64,000 bases of DNA from Helicobacter sp. 11S02629-2 (GTDB lineage: Bacteria > Campylobacterota > Campylobacteria > Campylobacterales > Helicobacteraceae), in NCBI RefSeq assembly GCF_002272875.1, contig NZ_MLAN01000007.1, forward strand, positions 1 through 64,000. The letters are read 5' to 3'. Both the position numbers and the translations under genes were made by a program. Below, one piece after another: positions 8,866-17,855 of the stretch (positions are counted from its first letter, which is position 1; the number at the start of each line of letters is the position of its first letter). The notes under the pieces were generated by a model. The model made no database searches and was not told the origin of the DNA. It worked only from the letters and a program-made list of their open reading frames with translations.

Positions 8866-8906
8866 ATATTAAAACTCCACTTTGTTTATTAGTGATTATA
8901 GCTAGC

Positions 8907-9627
8907 TTATAAGTTTTGCCCTACCTCCAAAAGCTTTTTTCTTTCTTTATAATCACTCATATGACTTTGTATATAGTCCCAAAAGTCACGCGAATGGTTA
9001 GGGTGGATAAGGTGGGCTAGCTCATGAAAGACTACATACTCTATGCAAGAAAGAGGCTTTTTTATAAGCTCTAAGTTAAGCGTGATTTGTGCTCTTTGGT
9101 AGTGGCAAACCCCCCACCTAGTCTTCATCCCTCTTATTTTTAGTGCCTTTACTTCTTTTTGCACTACTTTAGAGTAAGTTTCTATGAGGCTTGAAAAACA
9201 CTCTTTAGCCCTTGCTTTATACCAGCTTTCAAGTATTGTCTTTAGAGTTTATATCTTTTACATAAAGCTTTAAGTATGCACCTTCTAGCTCTACTTTATT
9301 ACTCTTAGATTCTATAACCTTTAAGATATAGCTTCTCCCAAGATAAAAAAAGACTTCATCACTAATAAAGTCTCTTTTTTTACTTTCTAGTAGGGCTTTA
9401 TATCTTTCTTGATGTGCAAGGGCTTTTTTTCTTGCTTCTTTTGCCCACATAGCCCTTGCTTGTAAAAAGCTGCTTAGTTCTTTTTTACTAGCCCTAAAAG
9501 GCATGCTAACTGAGAGACTACCATCTCCTTTAACCCTCAAGATAAAGCTTTTTATATACTTCCTAGTAACCTTTAGGTTTTCAAATATGGAATCTTCTAG
9601 CTCGTTAAACACAAACTCTTTGCTCAT
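8907..9627 (-). pseudogene. YgjP-type (M48-like) metal-dependent hydrolase, frameshifted
   Basis: Two minus-strand frames together make one typical YgjP/DUF45 protein. The first (9627 to 9229) gives the N-terminal region (VKGDGSLSVSMPFRASKKE, then VFFYLGRSYILKV) and stops at TGA 9229-9231. The C-terminal half is in the +1 frame: TLKTILESWYKARAKE, then KALKIRGMKTRWGVC and the zinc motif HELAH. The crossover lies between about 9229 and 9250. The apparent GTG start at 9164 for the second half is an artefact, since its frame is open for another 80 bases upstream. One surplus base explains the break, by mutation or sequencing error. Start ATG 9627, only nine bases after the sirtuin gene. Confidence 0.8.
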
Positions 9628-9635
9628 CACAGTCT

Positions 9636-10337
9636 CTAGTGCCCCATCTTATCTCTTATTAACCTATCTATCTCATCTATCTTGGTAGTAGCCTTGCCAT
9701 AAAAAACATAATCAAATACAGAATCATCCATGTACTTATCTTCTTCAAGATTATTTAGGATTTTTAGGCTTGGCTTCCTAGCTGTCATGGAAGCTATATC
9801 TATAACAGCCCCACTTGTGCCAACAACTAATACTATGTCATCTTTTTTTAAGCTTGCTATCTCTTGCCAGAGGTTTTTGTACTTTGGTGCACTCTCACCA
9901 AAAAAGATAACATAGGGCTTTATCCACTTACTGCCGCACTTCTTGCAAGGCCAAAACGTATACTCTTCATGACCTAGCCTATAAACCTCGCCGCACTCTG
10001 TGCAGTAAACCTTATCTATCTGCCCATGAATCTGCAAGACATTTTTACAGCCTGCCCTATGCAAAAGATCATCAACATTTTGAGTAATATGAAGCGTGTC
10101 ATATCTATCTTCTAAATCTTTAAAATACTTATGCATGGCGTTTGGATTTACCGTGCCTAGCTGCACACGTCTTTTGTTATAAAACTCATGTACTAATTCA
10201 AAGTTTTTTTTCCACTTATTGATATTACATACTTCATTGGCATCATACTTTGTCCATATGCCACCTTTATCCCTAAAAGTATTAAGTCCAGATTCCGCAC
10301 TTAGCCCTGCACCACTAAAAGTCACTATCCTTCCCAT
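9636..10337 (-). CDS. cobB: NAD-dependent protein deacylase, sirtuin (Sir2) family
   Basis: 233 aa. FSGAGLSAESGLNTFRD at the N-terminus binds NAD; ITQNVDDLLHRAG and LQIHG give the catalytic Asn, Asp and His; paired cysteines YCTECG and CKKCG form the zinc ribbon. It removes acetyl or other acyl groups from protein lysines in the cytosol. The ATG has a good AAAGGATAG site. It lies just upstream of the broken YgjP gene and probably shares its transcript. Confidence 0.92.
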   Translation of the reverse strand: MGRIVTFSGAGLSAESGLNTFRDKGGIWTKYDANEVCNINKWKKNFELVHEFYNKRRVQLGTVNPNAMHKYFKDLEDRYDTLHITQNVDDLLHRAGCKNVLQIHGQIDKVYCTECGEVYRLGHEEYTFWPCKKCGSKWIKPYVIFFGESAPKYKNLWQEIASLKKDDIVLVVGTSGAVIDIASMTARKPSLKILNNLEEDKYMDDSVFDYVFYGKATTKIDEIDRLIRDKMGH

Positions 10338-10507
10338 ATCTATCCTTTTATATATACTTTATCTTTTAATCTAGAAAGAATTTTACTACTTCAAACTAGC
10401 ACAAATATCAAATCACAAAAAAGATTCTTAAAAAGTAAAGTAGCTAAGTAGCGTGGGAAAGAAAAATATAAGATGAGGAAAAACGAAAGTCAAAGAGGCA
10501 AGTAAGA

Positions 10508-10532
10508 ATCTAGCCCCTTAAAGAGGCTAGAT
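10508..10532 (-). terminator. Hairpin downstream of the cytochrome c peroxidase gene
   Basis: ATCTAGCC (10508-10515) pairs perfectly with GGCTAGAT (10525-10532). On the minus strand it follows the ccp stop at 10560, with a moderately T-rich tail (TTCTTACTT). Confidence 0.5.
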
Positions 10533-10559
10533 CTAAAAACCCTAAAATGCTAGTAAGGC

Positions 10560-11639
10560 TTAGAATTGTGGTCTTGGAGTTTTAGTAGTTGATACTGGGA
10601 ACTCTGGATAAGTCACAACTGGTTTTTTACCTGTTAAAGTAGCAAAGAAGGCTTCTATTTTTTGTGCTTCATCATTGGTAATTTTTATACCAAGTTGTAC
10701 TCTACCCATTTCTTTAATAGCGTCTTTTACATCCCAGAACTGACCGTTGTGGAAGTAAGGTGCAGTTTGAAGTATGTTTCTTAAAGTAGGAGCTTTTACT
10801 AGTCCTTCTTTGTTTCCACGGAAGTCACCAACGTTGTCAAATTTATATTTGCCAGCTAGTTGGAAAGGTCTCATTTGTCCACCAAGGTTTATACCATTGT
10901 GGCAAGCAGCACAACCTTTAGTTACGAAAAGCTCTAGACCTTCTTTTTCTTTTTCATTTAAAGCTTTAGTATCACCACTCATAAATTTATCAAATTTAGA
11001 ATCTGGAGTAACTAGAGTTTCTTCAAACATAGCTATAGTATCAGTTACTAAGTCAAAGTCTATTTTTACATTTTTACCATAGGCTTTTTGGAACTCAGAT
11101 ACATATCCTGGCATAGAAAGAATTTTTTCTATAACTACTTTTGGATCAGCTGCCATCTCATTAGATGCTTGGATAGGTCCTTGTGCTTGATCACTTAGGT
11201 GGTGTGCTCTTCCATCCCAGAACTGTCTGCTGTTAAAGACTGAGTTATAAACTGTAGGTGAGTTAAGTCCGTGTGGGTTTGGAGTCCAGCGGTTACCAAC
11301 AGCTGCAGGAACGCCATCAACTCCACCTAATCCTAGGTTGTGGCAAGTGTTACAAGAGATGATTCCAGAAGTTGAGATCCTTGGGTCAAAGAATAGTTGT
11401 TTACCAAGTTCAACTTGTGCTGGTGTCATTTTATCTTTATAGCCCGGGGCTAGTTTGTTGTGATTAGCTAGCTCGATTTGCCTTTTTTTAAGGGCTTCAC
11501 CTGTAGGCATAGCCACAAGGCCAGCATCTTTAGCTTGTTTTAGAAGAGTGGCACCATCAATGTCCTTAGCACTAACTGTACTTATAGCACCTACTGCACA
11601 AAAAGCAGCCAAACTTCCAATTAAAATATACTTTTTCAT
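10560..11639 (-). CDS. Dihaem cytochrome c peroxidase
   Basis: 359 aa with a Sec signal peptide (residues 1-24, ending VSAK). Two haem motifs, CNTCH (about 97-101) and CAACH (about 243-247), mark the low- and high-potential domains of the bacterial CcpA/MauG family. GQFWDV and FHNGQFWD are conserved family residues. It reduces H2O2 in the periplasm using electrons from bc1 and cytochrome c553, both encoded in this window. A promoter with repeated elements lies just upstream. Confidence 0.93.
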   Translation of the reverse strand: MKKYILIGSLAAFCAVGAISTVSAKDIDGATLLKQAKDAGLVAMPTGEALKKRQIELANHNKLAPGYKDKMTPAQVELGKQLFFDPRISTSGIISCNTCHNLGLGGVDGVPAAVGNRWTPNPHGLNSPTVYNSVFNSRQFWDGRAHHLSDQAQGPIQASNEMAADPKVVIEKILSMPGYVSEFQKAYGKNVKIDFDLVTDTIAMFEETLVTPDSKFDKFMSGDTKALNEKEKEGLELFVTKGCAACHNGINLGGQMRPFQLAGKYKFDNVGDFRGNKEGLVKAPTLRNILQTAPYFHNGQFWDVKDAIKEMGRVQLGIKITNDEAQKIEAFFATLTGKKPVVTYPEFPVSTTKTPRPQF

Positions 11640-11667
11640 TATCTACTCCTAAATATTTAGTTAACGC

Positions 11668-11703
11668 ATTATATAACTAATAATGATAAAAAGTGATAAA
11701 AAC
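11668..11703 (-). promoter_or_regulatory. ccp promoter with tandem 10-bp repeats
   Basis: TATAAT lies on the minus strand at 11668-11673, about 30 bp before the ccp ATG. On the plus strand, TGATAAAAAG (11684-11693) is followed directly by TGATAAAAAC (11694-11703), covering the -35 area. Two copies exactly one helical turn apart suggest a regulator site, perhaps for a peroxide or metal sensor, but none can be assigned. Confidence 0.45.
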
Positions 11704-11790
11704 CAAGAAAAAAAATTATGTTTATTAACAAAGTTTAAATAAAGATAATTTTTTGTGGATATTTTATTAAGAAATGTTCATATACTGCCT

Positions 11791-12558
11791 CTAAAAGTTA
11801 AAAACTAGGTTATAACCCATATAAAATCTTGCTGGCAAACTTTGTTTTGAACTATAAAACTGCTTAGTTGTAATAGAACTAGCTTGATAAGAACTAGTAG
11901 TATTTAAGTCATAAGTTGGAAGTTTCATGCCTAGTTCTATCTGGTTAAATCTAAAAAAGTTAACTAATATCCCAGCGTTTACAACAGCACCGTTTCTCTT
12001 TTGTGGGTCTATGCTTAAAGTAGGCTCTACTACTCCAGTATCATTACTGTGCAAAGTAGTAGAACTTCCACTCATACTAAAGTGTTCAAAGCCAAGCCCT
12101 ACAAAAAAGCTAGCACTTAGATAGCTAGAAATGTCATACTTTAAAAGCAAGTCTAAGTTAGCACTTTGAAAGCTTCCTTGATTATCAAGCATACCGCTAG
12201 ATGTAGTGCTGCCTGTGCCTGTAGTCTGGGTAAAAGTAGCATTATTAGCTATGTTAAAAGACCCATAAGCGTAATATGCCCTAAATCCAACATACTTCAT
12301 AGGATAGTAAAAAGCACCTGCTTGCACTAGATAGCCAAGCTTAGAGCTTGTAGTAGCATCTAAAGTGTTGCTAGTTAAAAGAGTGCTACTTTTGGTGTCT
12401 ATAAAAGGCTTTAAGTTTCTTTGACCTTGCAAGCTAGCCCCTACAAATACCCCATAGTCGCCATTATCATACCACTGCTTAGCGTTTAAGCTTCCAATTA
12501 AACCAAATACTAAAACTGAACTTAAAACTAAAGTTTTACTTACCCCTGCCTGTAACAT
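11791..12558 (-). CDS. Helicobacter-type outer-membrane beta-barrel protein
   Basis: 255 aa. A signal peptide (residues 1-26, ending LNAK) is followed by alternating hydrophobic strands and polar turns, with a C-terminal phenylalanine (YMGYNLVFNF) as expected for BamA-dependent barrels. YDNGDYGVFVGASLQGQ resembles the N-terminal strand of small Helicobacter outer-membrane proteins. A second protein of this style is at 34083-34976. Function unknown; probably a small barrel. Confidence 0.75.
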   Translation of the reverse strand: MLQAGVSKTLVLSSVLVFGLIGSLNAKQWYDNGDYGVFVGASLQGQRNLKPFIDTKSSTLLTSNTLDATTSSKLGYLVQAGAFYYPMKYVGFRAYYAYGSFNIANNATFTQTTGTGSTTSSGMLDNQGSFQSANLDLLLKYDISSYLSASFFVGLGFEHFSMSGSSTTLHSNDTGVVEPTLSIDPQKRNGAVVNAGILVNFFRFNQIELGMKLPTYDLNTTSSYQASSITTKQFYSSKQSLPARFYMGYNLVFNF

Positions 12559-12594
12559 GTATATCCTTTTAAAGTTTGATGCAAACCTGTGATT

Positions 12595-13233
12595 CTAGCA
12601 CTTAGTTTCTTGCAAAACTATATCTGCTATCAATCCTAAGTCTTTAGTATCTACTATATGAGTGGCTTTTTCTTTAAGCTTAGGCTTTGCACAAAAAGCA
12701 ATCCTAGTATCTGCATACTCAAACATACTTAAGTCATTAGCCCCATCACCTATAGCTATGCAGTCACTTTTACTAAGTCCTAGCATGGACGCAAAGCTTT
12801 TAAGCATAACGCCTTTAGAATCTGAAAACATCATACTGCCGCCAACTTGCCCAGTTAGAACACAATCTTTTGCATGTAAGATATTGCTAAAAGTAGCATC
12901 TAGTCCAAGCACTTCTTTAAAGTACTCAGTAGCCAAGCTAAACCCACCACTAAAACATACAACTATAAAGCCTGCCTCTTTAAGCCTATCTATGCACTCT
13001 TTTGCATTAGGCATAGGAGTTAGGGAGTGGGCTACTTTTGTCGCAAGACTTAAAGGCATACCTTTTAGTAAAGCCACTCTTTTGGTTAAGGCAGAAAAAA
13101 AGTCTATCTTTCCTTCCATGGCCTCTTTTGTGATTAATGATACCTCATCGTTTATAGAGTAAGCTGCTGCTAGTTCATCTATGGTCTCATTATCCATTAG
13201 TGTTCCATCAAAGTCAAAAACTACTAGCTTCAT
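12595..13233 (-). CDS. serB: Phosphoserine phosphatase
   Basis: 212 aa, HAD superfamily. VVFDFDGTLMDNE holds the catalytic Asp-x-Asp; CFSGGFSLATEY and IGDGANDLSMF are HAD motifs II and IV in the SerB style. It performs the last step of serine synthesis. The frame can open at 13296, but I start at ATG 13233 because AGGAGG lies five bases upstream and the earlier start would overlap the JAMM gene. Last gene of the long minus-strand cluster. Confidence 0.9.
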   Translation of the reverse strand: MKLVVFDFDGTLMDNETIDELAAAYSINDEVSLITKEAMEGKIDFFSALTKRVALLKGMPLSLATKVAHSLTPMPNAKECIDRLKEAGFIVVCFSGGFSLATEYFKEVLGLDATFSNILHAKDCVLTGQVGGSMMFSDSKGVMLKSFASMLGLSKSDCIAIGDGANDLSMFEYADTRIAFCAKPKLKEKATHIVDTKDLGLIADIVLQETKC

Positions 13234-13246
13234 ATAGCCTCCTAAA

Positions 13247-13690
13247 TTAAAATATAAGCACTCTTTCTTGCTTAAGTCTACTTTTATCCATACCAAAAGA
13301 GTTAAAAGCTACCTTATCTAACACCCTACTTTGTGAGTAAGAATCCCAAAAAGAGATGATGACATAGCTATAAGCCTCACCCATATATTTTAAGTCTTCT
13401 TTACTTGGAAAGGCTTTAGCTATAGGGTGGGAGTGGAACACTCCTATTATATTAAGACCTTTTTCATTAGCACTTTTTAGGGCTGCTAGCTGGTCATTAA
13501 CGTCCATAGTAAAAAAGTGCAGTGGGGTTTGATGGACGTTTTTTATAGGGATAAAGTCTTTTACTATCTTAGTTTGAAAGATTCCATTTAATACTCTTTT
13601 CCCTAAAAGATAGCCACAGACTTCAACATCTATACTTTTTTTTACATAGCTAATCATGCCTTCATAAATCCTACTATCAACTACAAGCAT
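13247..13690 (-). CDS. JAMM/MPN-domain metalloprotease-like protein (Mov34 family)
   Basis: 147 aa, one MPN domain. The JAMM signature is present: a glutamate in EVCGYLLG (residues 23-30), HSHP (about 91-94) and the downstream SxxD in FPSKED (about 99-104). These are the zinc ligands and catalytic residues of JAMM isopeptidases and of bacterial homologues that free sulfur-carrier proteins. No ubiquitin-like or E1-like gene is adjacent, so the substrate is unknown. Strong AAAGGGATAGG site before ATG. It lies between psd and serB in a tight operon. Confidence 0.8.
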   Translation of the reverse strand: MLVVDSRIYEGMISYVKKSIDVEVCGYLLGKRVLNGIFQTKIVKDFIPIKNVHQTPLHFFTMDVNDQLAALKSANEKGLNIIGVFHSHPIAKAFPSKEDLKYMGEAYSYVIISFWDSYSQSRVLDKVAFNSFGMDKSRLKQERVLIF

Positions 13691-13702
13691 CCTATCCCTT
13701 TC

Positions 13703-14512
13703 TTAAACGCTTTTATTTAGCAAGGCTAGCTCTTCGCCCATCCTAACTACATCTTGCTCTTTTTTTACAAAGAGTACATTGGCGATTAAAACTATAGTTG
13801 AGCCCATCTCAAACATACCTACTTCATCCCCTGCTTTTAAAAAGCAGTTTTCATAAGTATAGATAGCATCTCCAAGGCTAGCATTAGTTTTTATCCTCTC
13901 ATCAAAGTTAAAGCGCATCTTGCCAACGTTTAGTGCACCAACTGCGACATAGTAGGCTATCTCTTGGTTATAGCTAAAGCGCACTTTTAAAACTACTCTT
14001 TCATTGATATTAAAAAGGTCTTTGTTTTTTAAAAGCGAAGTCTTATTAACAGGCAAAAGCCTGCCACTAAAGTATCTAGCCTCTAAGACTTCTAAGTCAC
14101 AAGGTGCATGGAATCTATGATAGTCCTTAGGTGAAAGATAGAGGTTTATAAACTTATAGTGTTTGATAGATTCTATATCTTTAGTATCGCTTAAGCCCAA
14201 AAAAGGAAGCACTGAGTACTCCATGCCTTTTATCTGAAGGGCTTTATAGTTTTCTAGCCTACCTTGTTCCATTATAAGGCTATCAGTTGGGCTTATGATA
14301 TTAAAAGGCTTAGCATCTAACTTCCTAGGCTTAGTTAGCTTTCTTGTAAAAAGGGCATTTAAAGTTTTATAACTACAAGGTTTATTAAACTCCTTCATAT
14401 CTATCTTAAACACATAAACATAAAGTCTATTGATGAAGATCTGGATGATGTGAGGGAAGGCTTTATTAGCTATCTTGCCAAAGATACGAGATAGTTTATT
14501 ACTAAAGTTCAT
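13703..14512 (-). CDS. psd: Phosphatidylserine decarboxylase
   Basis: 269 aa. It makes phosphatidylethanolamine at the inner membrane. The self-cleavage site that creates the pyruvoyl group is in EMGSTIVL near the C-terminus (family LGST; here Met replaces Leu). SPKDYHRFHAPCD carries the conserved catalytic His. Good AAGGAG ribosome site before ATG. Gaps of 12 and 24 bases to its neighbours support an operon. Confidence 0.93.
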   Translation of the reverse strand: MNFSNKLSRIFGKIANKAFPHIIQIFINRLYVYVFKIDMKEFNKPCSYKTLNALFTRKLTKPRKLDAKPFNIISPTDSLIMEQGRLENYKALQIKGMEYSVLPFLGLSDTKDIESIKHYKFINLYLSPKDYHRFHAPCDLEVLEARYFSGRLLPVNKTSLLKNKDLFNINERVVLKVRFSYNQEIAYYVAVGALNVGKMRFNFDERIKTNASLGDAIYTYENCFLKAGDEVGMFEMGSTIVLIANVLFVKKEQDVVRMGEELALLNKSV

Positions 14513-14536
14513 AGTACTCCTTAAAGTAGGTCTTTT

Positions 14537-15271
14537 TTAAGACTGGTGTGTTTTATAAAGCTTGTATTGCGTTTTGTCAAAGATATCAGCTTCATTAGTT
14601 AGCATTTCAAATGGTTTAAATCTCTCTTTATAGCCCATAGAGTGATGATCTTTTATCCAGTAGCCCGGATAAAAGTACTTTAAGTTTAATCTTTTTGCTA
14701 ACGAAAAAAGAAGTAAGATATTAAGCGTGCCTAGACTTAAGTGCTCATAATCATGGTCATAAAAGAAATAAATCGCACTTAAGCTATCTTGTACTATATC
14801 AAAGTAACTAACACCTATAAGCCTACCATCCCTATAAAGACACATCTCATAGCCAAACTCACCCGCTCCTTCAACAAAGGTATCTCTGTAAGTTTGCATA
14901 TCTATATTATTAAAAGACCAACCTTTTTTCTTAGCCATCCTAAGATGATACTTAACATAAAGGCAAACCCTTGCGTCATTAACTAGTGGTCGCTTGAAGG
15001 CAAATAGCGTCTCTTTATTTTTTTTCATCACCTTTAGCATATTAGCACTTGGAGTAAAGTCACTTACAAGATGTCTAATAGTTATGCACTCCTTGCACTC
15101 AGGGCATCTTGGCACGAAGAAAAACTCTCCAAAACGCCTATAGCCTCGCTCTAAAAGCCCTTTATAAAAGTAAGTTGAGCAGTCTTTTATGCAGAAGTAG
15201 TGAAACTGCCCTTGTCTATCTTTGAAGTAAGAACAAGGATGCAGTTCAGAAGTAAACTCATAGCACTCCAT
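14537..15271 (-). CDS. bpt: Leucyl/phenylalanyl-type Bpt aminoacyl-tRNA-protein transferase
   Basis: 244 aa. It has the N-terminal ATE domain (LHPCSYFKDRQGQFHY, then FVPRCPECKECITIRHLV with cysteine pairs) and the C-terminal GNAT-like half (RDGRLIGVSYFDI, YFYPGYWI). Bpt adds leucine to N-terminal Asp or Glu, creating an N-degron for ClpS/ClpAP. Three bases separate it from the transporter gene upstream. Confidence 0.88.
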   Translation of the reverse strand: MECYEFTSELHPCSYFKDRQGQFHYFCIKDCSTYFYKGLLERGYRRFGEFFFVPRCPECKECITIRHLVSDFTPSANMLKVMKKNKETLFAFKRPLVNDARVCLYVKYHLRMAKKKGWSFNNIDMQTYRDTFVEGAGEFGYEMCLYRDGRLIGVSYFDIVQDSLSAIYFFYDHDYEHLSLGTLNILLLFSLAKRLNLKYFYPGYWIKDHHSMGYKERFKPFEMLTNEADIFDKTQYKLYKTHQS

Positions 15272-15274
15272 CTT

Positions 15275-15856
15275 CTATCTTTTTATAAAAGTAAAACGTT
15301 TATAAGTTCTAACTGCTATAAAGTAAAAAAGTGGGATATTTATAAAGTTTAAGATTAGCTTTATAGAGTAGTCACTTAGCCCCATAAGCCAAACTTCTGA
15401 GTAGTGGACGCTAAAGAGAAAGGCGACATGGAAAAAGATGATAGTATCTATAAACTGCGCTAAGCTTGCTGAAGTTGCATTCCTAAACCACCAAAGTTTT
15501 GGAAAACGCTGTTTTATTTTAAAAAATATAACTACATCAAGATACTGAGAAACGCAAAACGCAGCTATGCTAGCTATAGCAAAGCGTGGCGTCTCGCTTA
15601 TAAACATAGAAGGGATAAAGGCTAAAACTAGCCCTATCCTTAAAGCATTCATTACTGATCTTCTATCATACTTTTCACTCATAACATCCATAAGCAAAAA
15701 TGAAAAAGGATAGGTTATAGCCCCGTAAGTTAAGGGTGTATGACCTATCTGAAAAGCTACTAAAACATTAGATGCTGTTATGATGATGGTAAAAAAGATA
15801 GTAGTCCAAACTAGCGTCTTAAAAGGCATCTTGTCATTATGCGGCATATAACTCAT
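15275..15856 (-). CDS. Queuosine-precursor transporter, YhhQ family
   Basis: 193 aa, about six membrane helices. TYGAITYPFSFLLMDVMSEKYDR and the later SAQ-type segment SLAQFIDTIIFF are the conserved motifs of the VUT/YhhQ (DUF165) family, which imports preQ0/preQ1. A tgt gene at 27398 is consistent with a queuosine pathway in this organism. It sits in the long minus-strand cluster. Confidence 0.85.
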   Translation of the reverse strand: MSYMPHNDKMPFKTLVWTTIFFTIIITASNVLVAFQIGHTPLTYGAITYPFSFLLMDVMSEKYDRRSVMNALRIGLVLAFIPSMFISETPRFAIASIAAFCVSQYLDVVIFFKIKQRFPKLWWFRNATSASLAQFIDTIIFFHVAFLFSVHYSEVWLMGLSDYSIKLILNFINIPLFYFIAVRTYKRFTFIKR

Positions 15857-15866
15857 GTAGCAAACC

Positions 15867-16382
15867 TTACTTGATGTCAGATAATTTTAATATAAACTCA
15901 ACCTCACCCTTGCCCATACGAAGCTCTTTAGCTATCTTATCTATACTATAGCCATCTTGAAACATCTGCAAGATCTTGGCTTCATTTTTATTTTGCATAG
16001 ATCCTCCAAAGTGCCCCATCTCTCTTAATCTTTCTTCTAAGATTAGAATCTTATTTTCAAAGTAGTCTCTATCAGCTTGTAAGTTAGAACTTAAAGTATC
16101 TAGGTCTTTTTTTTGCATGCTTATTATATAGTCTAGGTCTTTTTTTAAGACGGTATCTAGACTTAGTGGCTCTTTTATATTTTTAGATTCCATTATCCAC
16201 TTTTGGATCTTATAGATCTCTTTGTTTAAGTCCTCTATGGACTGCTCTATACGTATAAACTTCTTAGAAACATCCTTATCTCTAAGTGCGACATAAACTA
16301 ACAAGCAGATTAAGATAATCAAAAAAAGTACCCCAACGATACTAACAACAAGATCAAAATTCAATGTTCCAAATGAGTTCAT
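15867..16382 (-). CDS. Membrane-anchored coiled-coil protein, DUF6115-like
   Basis: 171 aa. One N-terminal membrane helix (residues 10-28) is followed by a long charged coiled coil (about 35-125). The C-terminal helix-turn-helix-like segment is ILQMFQDGYSIDKIAKELRM, as in DUF6115 proteins. Function unknown. Conserved position near psd and the UbiA gene is, as I recall, also seen in H. pylori. Confidence 0.7.
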   Translation of the reverse strand: MNSFGTLNFDLVVSIVGVLFLIILICLLVYVALRDKDVSKKFIRIEQSIEDLNKEIYKIQKWIMESKNIKEPLSLDTVLKKDLDYIISMQKKDLDTLSSNLQADRDYFENKILILEERLREMGHFGGSMQNKNEAKILQMFQDGYSIDKIAKELRMGKGEVEFILKLSDIK

Positions 16383-16407
16383 ATAACCTCTTACCCCTTA
16401 TTTTTTA

Positions 16408-16953
16408 TTAAGAAAGTTTCAAATTTCTAATATTTTCTCTTTCAACCAAAGCTATATAGTTATCAAAGTCTTCTATATCTTTTTTACCCATTTTGCATAT
16501 TTTTAATACATTATCAGATTCTAAAGTGGCAAACAAAGGCACTTCCCTAGTGGGAAAAACAGGTAGGGATAATCTTGCATAATACTCTTTAGAAAGCTCT
16601 AAGTCTTTGGAATCTTCTAAGACTATCACTCCATGTCCAAGAAAGGTGCTAAATCTCTCATATTTTAGTTCTAAAAAGCTTTTAGATTCCTTACTTAAAG
16701 CCATTTCTAACCTATCTATCTTTTTATAAAGCTCACACAAAAGCTCTAAAACTAAAGGATCACTATCCCTTGCCTCACTTCTTGAGTAGATATTATTTAT
16801 CCATCTATCAACTGGGTTTACCTGATTAAAACTTATATCTGAGAACTCGGCTTCAAAGGCATTTTGAGAATCTGTGCTTAAAGATAGCTCAAGTTTTAAC
16901 CTAGTCTCTACTAGTCTAGTACCTAGTCCTTTAAGTCTATCATTTAACTCCAC
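16408..16953 (-). CDS. Conserved hypothetical protein
   Basis: 181 aa, soluble, no signal or membrane segment. The N-terminal half is helical and acidic; WINNIYSRSEARDSDPLVLEL and LGHGVIVLEDSKDLELSKEYYARLSLP look conserved. The second half could be a small beta domain. I do not recognise a named family with confidence. It lies three bases after the prenyltransferase gene and before the coiled-coil gene, so a membrane or envelope role is only an inference. Confidence 0.7.
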   Translation of the reverse strand: MELNDRLKGLGTRLVETRLKLELSLSTDSQNAFEAEFSDISFNQVNPVDRWINNIYSRSEARDSDPLVLELLCELYKKIDRLEMALSKESKSFLELKYERFSTFLGHGVIVLEDSKDLELSKEYYARLSLPVFPTREVPLFATLESDNVLKICKMGKKDIEDFDNYIALVERENIRNLKLS

Positions 16954-16956
16954 ATC

Positions 16957-17838
16957 CTAGCCTTTAAAAATAGTATCTAAGATGATAAAGATTAAAAATA
17001 CAAAGCCTAGATAACCATTAGTCACAAAAAAAGCTTTTGGGATATTTTCTAGATTCTTAGCTACTAAGTAGTGCTCATATAAAAGCATCAATATACTAAG
17101 TATAAGCCCTATGTAAGCAAAGATTCCGCCACCATAGCTAGCTATAAAAGCTATCCAAAAGATAACTGTTAGCACATGGCACACCCTTGATATAAGTAAA
17201 GACTTTTTAAGTCCAAAATAAGACGGTATGGAATAAAGCTTTTCTTTTTTATCGTGGTTTATATCTTGTATAGAGTATAAGATATCAAAGCCAGCCACCC
17301 AAAAAAGCACACCTATAGCTAGATAGATACTCCAAAGAGGTATATCTCCTAAAACTGCTATAACGCCTGAAAGTGGTGCTAAGCCAAGACTAACTCCCAA
17401 AACTATGTGGGCTAGATAACTAAAACGCTTTACAAAGCTATAAAATCCCAAGATGATGATAAAAGGAAAGGATAGATAAAAAGCAAGACTATTAATAAAG
17501 TAACTATCAACTATGAAAATAACTACATTTACTATACAAAAAAGCCCTATTGCACTCCTACTTATCCTACCATCTACGCTAGGGCGTGACATAGTCCTTG
17601 GATTAGTCTTATCTATATCATAATCTAAGAATCTATTAAACGCCATAGCAAAGTTCCTAGCTGTAATTAAAGCTATAACGCATAAGATTAATAAGCGCCA
17701 GCCAAACCACGGCGTGCCATTTAACTGCTTGCTTGCTACAACTAGCGATACTAGTATAAAACTTGCACTAAAGATAGTGTGTTTAAAAACTACTAGCTCG
17801 CTAAAGTTATTAATCGCTTTTTTAAGACCTACTAGCAT
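16957..17838 (-). CDS. mqnP: UbiA-family prenyltransferase, menaquinone (futalosine) type MqnP
   Basis: 293 aa with about eight membrane helices. The two aspartate-rich prenyl-diphosphate motifs are visible: NRFLDYDIDKTNPRT (about residue 68) and SIQDINHDKKEKLYS (about 190). Campylobacterota make menaquinone by the futalosine route, so MqnP is more likely than UbiA or MenA, though the exact aromatic substrate is inferred. The product feeds bc1 and the quinol dehydrogenase in this window. Confidence 0.85.
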   Translation of the reverse strand: MLVGLKKAINNFSELVVFKHTIFSASFILVSLVVASKQLNGTPWFGWRLLILCVIALITARNFAMAFNRFLDYDIDKTNPRTMSRPSVDGRISRSAIGLFCIVNVVIFIVDSYFINSLAFYLSFPFIIILGFYSFVKRFSYLAHIVLGVSLGLAPLSGVIAVLGDIPLWSIYLAIGVLFWVAGFDILYSIQDINHDKKEKLYSIPSYFGLKKSLLISRVCHVLTVIFWIAFIASYGGGIFAYIGLILSILMLLYEHYLVAKNLENIPKAFFVTNGYLGFVFLIFIILDTIFKG

Positions 17839-17855
17839 AAACTTATAAAAAGCCC

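Noticed and set aside
8907-9164. Independent 85-codon gene starting at GTG 9164
   Set aside because: The frame is open for 80 more bases upstream and supplies missing YgjP sequence, so it is half of a broken gene.
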